DNA of 64,000 nucleotides. Source: Argyresthia goedartella (taxonomy: Eukaryota > Arthropoda > Insecta > Lepidoptera > Argyresthiidae). The notes beneath the pieces are model-generated. The model worked only from the letters and a program-made list of their open reading frames with translations. It made no database searches and was not told the origin of the DNA. The stretch is taken from positions 22,461,201 to 22,525,200 of the forward strand of contig OX463835.1 of the NCBI GenBank assembly GCA_949825045.1, in the 5' to 3' direction. Both the position numbers and the translations under genes were made by a program. This document shows, piece after piece, positions 32,658 through 42,570 of this stretch. The number at the start of each line of letters is the position of its first letter. Positions within the stretch are counted from its first letter, which is position 1.

Positions 32658-35574
32658 TTGTACGTATTATATCCTTTCTTCCGACGACTTATACCGACTC
32701 ACATTATATCCATACTGCTATTTACAACAGAGCTTAGCAATAAACTAATTAAAATTTCACTCTGGAACGCGGGCTCGCTGAATACTGGGCATGATGAGTT
32801 CACGGTAGCTATGTTGCAAAGATCGCCCGATATTGTAGCTATTAACGAAACTTGGCTCAGGGACGGGGAGGTGGGGCGCGCGCCGACAGTGCCCGGATAC
32901 AGACTGCGCCATGTAGCTCGCTCAATGGAGGTTAGACGCGCGCGAAGTGGAGGTATTGCTTTTTACATTAAGTTAGGTATGAAAGCAAAAATCTACCCTC
33001 ATCCGCTATCTGAGTTCAAAGTCGAGCAAATGTGGCTTTCTTTGAATATTAAATCAATAAAAATCATAGTCGGAACTGCCTATCGTCCTCAGTGGATGGC
33101 TGTGGATGACTTTTTGGATGCACTGACTGACTCAATATCTACGTTTTCAAAGTTCGACCGCATTGTATTAACTGGTGACTTTAATATTGATTTGCATGGT
33201 CCGGGGAATGCTATGACACATAAGTTGCAGCAATTCCTTGACTATACTAAGTTAACAAATTATGTAGCCGAGCCAACACATTTCACCGATACCAGCGCAA
33301 CGCTTATAGACCTTTTCTGCACTAATGCCGGTGTAACTCAAGTCTGTGTGGATCATATTCCTGACCTCGGTGCACACGCGTTTGTAACTGTTACAATAAA
33401 GGTTAAAAGGGAGAAATATATACCACGTAAAGTTCTGTACAGGCCGATCAAAAATATAAACCTGCAGTCGTTTGACATTGACCTGCATAAAATTAACTGG
33501 GATTCTGCTCTGGAGCACGAAAACGTTGATGACATACTTAGAGCGTTCGAAGTAACAGTCCTGGAATTATTTGATAAACATGCACCCATAAAAATTACCA
33601 CCATTAAAGAGAAAACTATGCCTTGGCTGACAAGTAATTTACGGCACATAATGCACCTCCGGGATAATGCTCACAAGACCTACAAAGTGTCAAAATTGCC
33701 TGCTCATCGCCAAGAGTACAAATCTTTGAAGCATTTTGCGAATGCCAGTTTGTACGCAGAAAAAAAAGCTTATTTTGAACACCACATAAACAAAAACATA
33801 AATAAACCTAAACTGTTGTGGAAAAATCTAAGAGAAACTGCAATACATAACGTTAAGAAATCCATAGATATCCCTGATAACTTCGCTAAATCCGATGAAA
33901 TGAATGCACACTTTATTAATGTTCCTGGGGACAACTCTGTTACAATATCGGATCTTTCTTTCTTCGAATTTCATAGACATAGTCCGGCTGTTTTCCAGCT
34001 TCGTTCTATTAGCGAGTACGACATCGGAAAGATCATTTGTGGAATGGGATCTGACTCCTGTGGATCGGATAACATTACCATGAGCATGATAACTCTGACG
34101 CTACCACACACTCTTAAAATAATCACTGAAATAATTAACAGATCAATTTCTACCAGCACCTTTCCGACCCCTTGGAAAAATGCCATTATACGACCTTTTC
34201 CAAAAACTAGTGATCCTCAAACCATATCGGATTTACGTCCAATTAGTACTTCCCTTTTGTCTAAGATTTTGGAGAAAGTCGTTTACAAGCAGGTCGTCTT
34301 GTATGCTGAAAAAATATCTATTCTGCCCAAATTTCAATCAGGATTTAGAAAGAAAAGGAGCACAACATCAGCCCTTCTTGATGTTGTTGACAACATACTC
34401 GCGGCGCAGGACTCCGGAAATGGAACAATCCTTACACTCCTGGATTATTCTAGAGCCTTCGACTCGATCAATGTTAGTCTGTTGCTGTCCAAGCTGAGCT
34501 ACTACGGCTTTGATGTTGCCGCGGTGCGATGGTTTCAAACCTATCTTAGGGCTCGTAGTCAGCAGGTGGTACTAAGGAAGGCCGATGGTAGCTGCGATCA
34601 ATCACAAACTGTTAGTACCGACAGGGGTGTCCCCCAAGGTTCAATCTTAGGGCCACTATTATTTATCATCTACAGCGCCGATGTCACAAAGTGCATTAAT
34701 CATTGTCATTACCACATTTATGCAGATGACCTGCAGATTTATACTAGTCTAAATAAAAACAACTTTCTCGACTGCGTTAGACGTATTAACGATGACTTAG
34801 ATAGAGTGAACAACTGGTCTACGAGGAACGCCTTGGTCTTAAATCCTATTAAGTCCAAATACATGATATTAGGGTCAAAAAATCAGATAGAGACATTTAC
34901 TAACCTAAATCCACAAGTAACTATTGCAGGTGTCCCTATTGAACGTGTATGTGAGGCCCGAAATCTTGGTATTATCATGGATAACCAATTACGTTTCGAG
35001 AAGCATGTTCTTGACGTAGTCAAAAACTTTCTATAGACTAAATATATTGTATAGGATCCGAAATTATCTGAGCGAACAAATGCGCATACTACTGTGTGAG
35101 TCATTGGTTCTCTCAAAATTAAATTATGGCATTACAGTATACGGGCCCTGTTTGCTCAAACGCACTCACCGGTTGCTGCAAAGAGTTCAGAACGCATGCG
35201 CCAGGTTCTGCTTTACCATCCCTTCTCGTAGTCACATTACTCCTTACCTGAACAAGGCCAACATGCTCAATATCAATGGTAGGCTGCAACTACATCTTGC
35301 CTCCCTCTTATTTGGTGTGATAAGGCAACAAACACCAGAGTATTTATTTGAAAAGCTTAAATGGCGGGTATCTCGTCACTACATCAACAGGACTACAAGC
35401 AGCATTTTAACAATCCCTCGACATCGATCAGCTGCTTTTCGGGGCAGTTTCAGGTATCTGGCGACGAAGTGTTGGAACAACCTGCCACCACCAATCCGAG
35501 TTCACAATTCTATTGCCAGTTTCAAACTTGCATGTAGAAAACACCTTCTGCACCTGCAGAAGTCAGATGCCTGA
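32658..35574 (+). CDS. LINE ORF2: endonuclease and reverse transcriptase, one frameshift
   Basis: An APE endonuclease starts at about 32745 (LIKISLWNAGSLNTGHDEF, DIVAINETWL, GTAYRPQW, VLTGDFNIDL, TLIDLFCTN). Reverse transcriptase follows with IIRPFPKTSDPQTISDLRPI, FQSGFRKKRSTTSALLDVV, LLDYSRAFDSINVSLLL, GVPQGSILGPLLFIIYSADV and YHIYADDLQIYTS (catalytic YADD, about 34720). The frame ends at TAG 35034-35036; a one-base shift near 35028 leads into the C-terminal region (35047-35574) with LYRIRNYLSEQMRILLCESL and CWNNLPPPIR. The EN and RT catalytic residues appear intact, so this copy died recently or the shift is an assembly error. The first codon at 32658 is TTG; the true start is unknown. Confidence 0.85.
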
Positions 35575-36310
35575 TTCTGCCCCAGTGAATCCCCGCGTTT
35601 GCTAGTTATATTATCTTAAAGCTAAGTCTTTTTAATGTACGTATGTGAATCGGTTAAGTCACTGAACAATCTATAGTATACAATATTTAATATCCCTTAT
35701 ATGTACTCTCAACTATTTATGCAATTAGTGTTTTTTAATGTATTATTTATTAATTATAATTATATTTCTGATGTCAATTCGTCTCCTACTTAGCTTATCC
35801 ATCCACTAAATTTTCCTAATTTTTTCCTATAGTTTATTTATTTTCATATCAATTATATATGCAGTTTTAATAAAAAGTAGTTTATTAACACCTACCCTTT
35901 ATCTTCTCCTCCTTGATAAGGTGCCGACAGAATACCAGCGTTGCAGGACCTCTTGCAGGTTCTGTGGCACATGCTGAGTCGGAACCTATTCGCCGCCTAG
36001 GCACACACTTCACGACGTTACTGTCTACTCGTCGCTACAAAATTGTATTTTGCTTTTATTTATTTCTTGTTGTCTTGTGTATGTACTATACATATAAGTT
36101 ACTGTGTGGTATGTACTATTACTTTTGTGACGCGTGTGTATATTATTGTCTGCGATATTGGTTGTTATTACTTTCTCCTTCAATTGTATGTTTCACTTTT
36201 TTTCTTGTCCTCTCATAATTATCGTGTATTTTATGTTGTGTGTGTTATGGCGTAGTCCGAATAAATTGATATATTCTTTCAAATCTGATACTGAATCTGA
36301 ATCGGAACAC

Positions 36311-37080
36311 GCTGAACATCAAATTTTTAAATAGAATAAGAGGTGCCTGAATTTAGAGATTGTAGAATGAGTCATCATTTTAGATACATCGCTAGCGCCT
36401 TCTGCTAATTATAGCATGTATTAATACGAGAAGTGATTATCTGAGCCATGCATATCTATTTGCATTGTATCTAGTCGAGGCTGTAAGAGTAGTTTGTTAA
36501 TGTTAGTCATTAGATGGCGTTGTTAATCAATTGCTGATCAGTAAAATAAAAAAATAATTTAAAGGATGTGTTTCATATATTTTTTAAGTTATGAATAAGC
36601 AAATCGCATAGCATCAATTATCGACTTTTAAAATTAAAAAAATCACTTCATATATTTTACTGGATCTTATCAATAACTTTAAATTACCTTCATCGCGGTA
36701 TAGATATTTTACTCATGAGTTAGTATATAAGACGGCGACCATTGATGTTGTCTGACCGGTGTTAGACGAGGTGCAAATAGGTACCGTATACTCCTATTCT
36801 GTTAATTGTCTACCCGCGTCACCCGTGCGACTGGTTTCATGCGGATGGTATTATGGGAAAGGCGCACTCCTATTCTATCTATCGTGCAGGGACTGGATGG
36901 TACTTCGTTACTAAGACTATGCTAGCTAGTCTGAAAGCAAGTGACAAAAGCACAAGAACCGTAATCCGAAATCAGTAATCCGTATTCATTAATCCAAAAA
37001 TTCTACGTTTAATGCGGCGTGTCTGAAAGTTATACAGTTAAATACTAAATTATTACTTAGTATCTATGTTTTAATAAATC
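36311..37080. other. AT-rich non-coding region
   Basis: No gene or clear repeat seen. It lies between the CR1-like 3' region and a LINE tail. Confidence 0.5.
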
Positions 37081-37082
37081 AT

Positions 37083-37530
37083 ATTCATATTCATATTCTT
37101 TATTGCACAGAAAACATAGATAAACAGACAGTTACAATAAATTTTACAGGCAAAGGCGAGCTTATCTCTAAAAAGAGATTTCTTCCAGCAAACCTAGGCA
37201 AGACAGGAGTGTTTATGAAAAAGGACAGACCTAGTGCGCAATAAAACAGTATACATACGTACGAAAATTACTTTTAAAATATAAATAAAATATACCTAAT
37301 AAAATATATATATATCTCAACTATATAATACACTAGATAGCATGCACATATATAAACTACAAAATATCATACATATACTTACATAAATATGATACTAATT
37401 ACTAAAAAAATCGTTAACTATTACGATTTTCCAGCATCTCTAAAAAGTTATTCCAGCAGTTGGAGATACTTCCTGAATCCAGAAAAATATGTTGTATAAA
37501 ACCGTCCTTTAGCTAAAAAATTTAGTGTTT
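37083..37530 (-). mobile_element. 3' terminal fragment of a LINE (untranslated tail)
   Basis: On the plus strand it begins with tcatattcatattc repeats and ctttattgcaca, then gagcttatctctaaaaagag and atttcttccagcaaacctaggc. That phrase is familiar from the 3' ends of LINEs in lepidopteran genomes, here in minus orientation. No coding sequence is attached. Confidence 0.45.
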
Positions 37531-37870
37531 GAAAACATCATAATGTCATTAGAAACTAAGTGTCACTTTAGTGTTTAACATTATTTTTTTATCATCAGCG
37601 GTTTTTGTGTTATTTTCAAAAACATACTTTTTTGCACTTTTCTGTTGCAGCGCCCGGATATAAGAGTCACGCTGCGGTGTAAACTATTATTTACTTTATT
37701 TTATCATATTTGTTTTCTAATTTGTGAAAATTCCAACCAACGCAAATGTTTTGCTAATTTTGACAATACCAGGCGCCTTAAATACCAATCACAATGATTG
37801 TGAGGCAGCAATTTAATATGGGAACGATACATAGCATACGATAAACAATTGGGCTAAAAAGTGACAACCA

Positions 37871-38031
37871 GGGGGTCTACCACGCAAGCCCCGTCGGCAT
37901 CGGTATCGACTTCATTTTGACAGCTTACGCGCAAGAATGCACTTTATCATTATGAAAATACGGCAAGTCGAATTCAAGCGTCGGTATCGGCACAGCGGGA
38001 TCAAGCCGATGGCACTGCGCGGTAGACCCCC
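37871..38031. mobile_element. Short MITE-like element with GGGGGTCTACC inverted ends
   Basis: The left end gggggtctaccacgc faces the right end gcgcggtagaccccc, 15-bp terminal inverted repeats with one mismatch, 161 bp apart overall. Inside, cgtcggcatcggtatcg and cgtcggtatcggc are a second related pair. No coding capacity. A target duplication was not recognised. Confidence 0.6.
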
Positions 38032-38226
38032 AGCAGCTCAAGATATTAAGAGCAAATATGCTACATTGATGTAGCAAATGAAATACCTTCATAACACAAC
38101 GACTGATGCAATATTCTTGATCGATTCTATATCGAACAACTTTCCTTCTATCACATAGTTGAAATGCATTAGCTCGAGCAGACTGGAAAGACGTGTTTGT
38201 GTTCGTGTCAGCCTGTACCGAACAGA

Positions 38227-38304
38227 TTGGGATTCCTGTGATCAATGTTCCGAGCAAAGCGAGAGAGCGAGCTTTTGCTCGAATATTGATCACAGGAACC
38301 CCAA
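38227..38304. repeat. Fold-back hairpin, ~31-bp arms
   Basis: The left arm (38227-38258) starts ttgggattcctgtgatcaat and the right arm (38274-38304) is its reverse complement with three differences, one a single-base gap. The loop is about 15 bases. It could be an inverted-repeat transposon remnant or a microRNA-like hairpin. Confidence 0.8.
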
Positions 38305-38719
38305 TAATAACCTACTGACATCACTGACTGGCGACAGGTCCAGTTGCGCACATCTAGTTGATAAGTAGAGTAGCCAACATAGCGTCACGCCATTCTCCCA
38401 TACGATACTCCATTTTGATTGATAGCGGGCTAGCTCATCGCCGCAGCTATGTAGCAGCGAGGAGTAGTTTTAAATACGCAAAATAAATTAACATGCAAAA
38501 TGGAGGATTTAATAAGTCAAAGTCAAATTTCTTTATTACTGTAGATATTTACATATACTTAGCAAACATATTTTTTTGCCTCTTCTCTACATTGCACCAC
38601 TGTGGGAGCAGAAGAGGGTGCTTACTCCCACAGATTGATTTTTAGACCTCTTTTAAAAATTGCTTGTGCATAACTAATACATTTTTTTTATTATTATTAC
38701 GATTAATAAGCTATAATAA

Positions 38720-40350
38720 ATTATTACAAAATTATTAACAGTAAGGTCTGTTGTGCTAGATTAACCCCATTGTAATGTCCCTTTTTCAACAAAGTCGCTT
38801 AAACATTCTTTTTAAATTGCTCAAATGGCAATTTCAAAATCTCCAGAGGTATCTTATTGTAGTAGATAATGCACTGACCCATGAAATAATTGCTCACCTT
38901 CGCGAATCTAAACCGGGGCGCACATAGTCTGTGATTATTTGTTAGGTTAACATTACAGCTATCGCAAAGTTTGAAAAATGATGTAAGGTTATTTTCGAAA
39001 ATAAATTGACTAGCTACAGTTAGTATGTCAATTTCGTTAAAAAGCTATCTTAAGGAGTATGTTCTATTTAAATTATAGATTGCGCGAATAGCTCTTTTCT
39101 GTAAAATAAAATAGTTTGAATATCCGCTGGTCTCACCCACAAGATAACATAGGACATGACACTATGAAATTAACTAAAATATACTAGCCTAGATGTAGCT
39201 ACATCCGTGTTTTATCTGATCTTCCTAACAGCATTTGCTATCAATGGTCATCCCAAGAAACTTCGTGTCATTTACTTATTTAAACGTGCTGCTGTCTAAC
39301 ACTAAACTGGTCTCAACTTGCCTGACATTTGGAAGTGAGAATTTGATACACTTGGTTTTACCAGCGCTTAACAATAAATTATTAACTGTGAACCAATTCA
39401 AGGTTAAAGACAATACACCATTAACATCATCAAAATCTTCTTTTTGTCTTTAAATACCATTTAAGTATCATAAGCTACGTCAGTCAATTTCTCCACCATG
39501 AAAATCAGATCGTTAATACATACCAGGAATAAGAAAGGCCCTAATATGGAACCTTGTGGAACGCCAATTTTTACACTTGATCCATCAGATTTAACGCCGT
39601 TGACTTCTGCCTTTTGAATTATATTGCTTATGTATGATCTTAGTAGATACAACGCTTTATTTCTAACTTCGTAATTATTTAATTTCATTAATAGAGTATT
39701 ATGATCAACACAATCAAATGCCTTCGCCAGATCGCAAAAAACACCGATAATATACTGTGGGGCCTCCCATGCGGAACAAATATGAGATAAAGGGTAATAC
39801 CTGGATCCGTAGTCGGTTACCCCTAGTGAAACCGTATTATTTGGCGTGGAGTTGTTCAGTACGGTTGAAGTGTAAGAGATTTTGATTGAGTATAATCTTT
39901 TCAAATATTTTACTTAGTGCTGGAAAAACTTATATTGGACTGAAATTTGAAGGATCACCCTTATCTCCCGACTCGAACAGAGGTATAATTTTACTGTGTT
40001 TCATGAGGTCTGGGAAAGCTCCATCGTCAACACATTTATTGAATATAAAATCCAAGTGTGAGGCTATAACTAGAAATACTGAACCAATGACTTTGACTGA
40101 TATACCCCATAGGTCTTCAGTATTTTTTAAATTAAGTAATCTTAACGTTTTGGCAATGTCCTGGGGATATACATGATGAAAATTTAAATAAACATTACTG
40201 ACGCTAGTGTTGCTTTTTAATAAAGTCTGCTTCATATGGAGATGAATTTAGACGATCTGTTGTGAGTAAGGGTACATCGGTGAAGAATGTTCAGCGTTGG
40301 ATTTAACAACATCATCACCTATCTTTAGGCAGAAATCATTGTCCCTTGGT
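38720..40350 (-). pseudogene. CR1-like LINE, copy B, 3' half of ORF2
   Basis: The same family as 18484-20477. Readable parts, leftward: GDKGDPSNF (about 39950), CDLAKAFDCVDHNTLLMKLN (about 39690), VPQGSILGPFLFLVCINDLI (39510-39570), thumb NWFTVNNLLLSAGKTKCIKF (about 39360), and the C-terminal region QKRAIRAIYNLNRTYSLR (about 39080) down to about 38720. Stops and shifts occur repeatedly (near 39904, 39460, 39270, 39045). The plus-strand sequence gtcaaagtcaaatttctttatt at about 38517 is probably the 3' end of this element. Copy B supplies the part that copy A lacks. Confidence 0.78.
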
Positions 40351-41219
40351 AACTGACTGCTCGTGGGCACGACTGTGCTGCTGCCACCCCGCGCGGGAAT
40401 AAAGCGTGGCGCTGTGTTATACAATAATCCCTATTCTGTAAATAGGTACACAATATATGTATATTATTATACAACTACAACAACACAATATATTATAATT
40501 CATGGCAATACATGCCTTCTTTGTTCATAATCACACTTTTTAAACATTACAATAGGAAAAATATAAAATTACTTAATTTATAATCATAGACATAATAACC
40601 ATTGTCATTTCACGTGCAGGTGTAGCAATAAAGGTCACCTGCCATATTAACCCTATAGTGCACGATTGATTATTTTTCGATGAAAATAAAATATGTTGTA
40701 GAAAAATATTTAAAGAACACGGGAGAAGTTATAAAAAATAAAAATTCGTAAAAAAATTAAACGAAAAGTCACTAGGAAAACACTGAACATTTTTTAACCT
40801 CTTAGAACATATAAAATGATATTTTATTTGAAATAAAAAAAAATATGACGTTTTTTATTCTTTCTTCGGAGTCTGCTAAACGACCTCCAGGAATATGTTA
40901 TTGATATCTGAAGTTATTATCAAATTATTTGTAATGACGATATTTTTATGTCTTCATAGTTGATATAAGAGAAGAAAAGAATTGAAAAAACAAAAATTAC
41001 AGGTACGGCTCGCAAATAGGCTTCGTATTAGTTCGACTTGCATAACACAGAAAATAAAATTCTTTTAAGGACATGTCCGCAATCCGACTACCCGTTCGCT
41101 TAAACTAACTAAAACTAACTTAACTTCTTAAAAACTAAGGGTAGAGGGGACGGATCGCGATTTTGAATCCTATGCCATGGTAATAAGATTTAAAACCCAT
41201 AAGGGAAAAATGGTGTTAG
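40351..41219. other. AT-rich non-coding region
   Basis: No gene seen. It is strongly AT-rich between 40680 and 41000. Confidence 0.5.
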
Positions 41220-42031
41220 CTAACGCCGGTGGTAACGGAAGGGTTGAGAGGCTATTTCATCCAGTTGGCTGCGGGGTTTCTGGCCAGTATGTGTTCGAAT
41301 GTGGATCACCAAATCGGATTTATTTGCAAATTATTTATGACACACCTCACATTGAAACGGTTTCTCGCAATTATGTGTTTGAATGTGGATCACCAAAATT
41401 TATTTGCAAATGACTTATGACACACCTCACACTGAAATGGTTTCTTGCCAGTATGTGTTCTTATGTGTCTTGTCAAAATATGTTTTTGTGAAAATGATAT
41501 ATGACACACCTCACACTGAAATGGTTTCTCGCCAGTATGTGTTCTTATGTGTCTTGTCAAAATATGTTTTTCTGAAAATGATTTATGACACACCTCACAC
41601 TGAAATGGTTTCTCGCCAGTATGTTTTCTTATGTGTCCTGTCAAACTTTTTTTAAGTGCAAATGACTTATGATACACCTCACACTGAAATGGTTTCTCGC
41701 CATTGTGTGTTCTAATGTGGCATACCAAAAGGAATTTATTTATAAATGATTTATAACACAAATCACATTGAAATGGTTTCTCGCCAGTATGTGTTCCTAT
41801 GTGTCTTGTCAAAATATATTTTCTGAAAATGATTTATGACACACCTCACACTGAAATGGTTTCTCGCCAGTATGTGTTCTTCAGTGCTCGATTATATGAC
41901 TTTTTTGTGAAAATGATATATGACACACCTCACACTGAAATGGTTTCTCGCCAGTATGTGTTCTTATGTGTCCTGTCAAAATAGGTTTTTGTGAAAATGA
42001 TTTATGACACACCTCACACTGAAATGGTTTC
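41220..42031 (-). pseudogene. C2H2 zinc-finger gene, 3' part of split array
   Basis: About nine 28-residue fingers of the form C-x2-C-x12-H-x3-H with [17 protein letters not shown] linkers, in 84-bp units. The fingers nearest the insertion (41812-42026) carry a stop in a linker region (EH then TGA, about 41883) and a two-base loss (about 41820). An open frame (41390-41812) then holds five fingers, one with Cys changed to Tyr (FQCEVYHKSF). Near the end another finger has a stop (CHK then TAA). Two other ends differ, HILTRHIRTH and LVCHIRTH. The protein would bind DNA through tandem fingers if intact. The breaks make it a pseudogene beyond the insertion. Confidence 0.85.
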
Positions 42032-42046
42032 GAAAAGAAATCCCAC

Positions 42047-42125
42047 AACGTTGGTGGCTCAGCGGGCCTCGCTCTCGGCCGAGAACAAATACAACGAAGA
42101 GGTTGCTCTGGTTCGAAACCCGTCT
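42047..42125 (+). promoter_or_regulatory. tRNA-like sequence with Pol III A and B boxes at the LINE 5' end
   Basis: TGGCTCAGCGGG (42055-42066) fits the A-box consensus and GGTTCGAAACCCG (42110-42122) fits the B box with one change. They are 55 bp apart, within the usual range. The sequence starts about 15 bp inside the element. It could be an internal Pol III promoter or a tRNA/SINE head captured by template switching during integration. No complete cloverleaf was traced. Confidence 0.55.
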
Positions 42126-42570
42126 AACGTAGAAAGTATTTATATTATTTTTTCATTTTTATTTTTTTTTTGCTTTGTTTTAGAATTAGATTTTTAATTC
42201 TTTTATTTTTTGATTTTATGACTATTTTAATTTTATGTTTTAAGACAAACATTTTTTGACTGATATATATATATTTTTTCTCTATGTTTTAAGTATGTAG
42301 TTGACATTGGAACCACTTATGTTTTGTTGCAAGTACAATTAATTTAATGTTTGATATTGTTTGATAATAATTAATAGTGTTATAATAACAATAAATAGTA
42401 TTAGGGATATTTATGACTGAATTGAATGCGGATTATTTAAGCTATATTTGACATTATTATTGACTGTAGATTTCTAATTAATTTATTTGGCAAAAATTTA
42501 ATTATTATTATTATTATTTACTACTATGGTGGAAATTTTTAAATGTGTGTTGGAAAATAGAAATGTAGTA

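Larger units (their letters stand above)
31250..36310 (+). mobile_element. CR1-like LINE, nearly complete
   Basis: A complete two-gene layout: ORF1 (31300-32310), a 350-bp spacer, ORF2 (to 35574) and a roughly 700-bp 3' region with AATAAA-like words. The 3' region ends near a short gatactgaatctgaatcgga repeat. It is the best-preserved LINE in the window, with one frameshift seen. Ends are approximate, and no target duplication was identified. Confidence 0.78.

Noticed and set aside
32267..32737. Hydrophobic open frames between LINE ORF1 and ORF2
   Set aside because: They fall in the AT-rich inter-ORF spacer with no recognisable motif.
35913..36334. Membrane-protein-like open frames after the CR1-like ORF2
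   Set aside because: T-rich 3' untranslated sequence gives Phe/Leu/Tyr-rich frames; no start context or family.
41383..42197. Plus-strand open frames with a repeated [16 protein letters not shown] peptide, also at 45694-46308
   Set aside because: They are the antisense of the 84-bp zinc-finger units; the minus strand has the recognisable C2H2 pattern.
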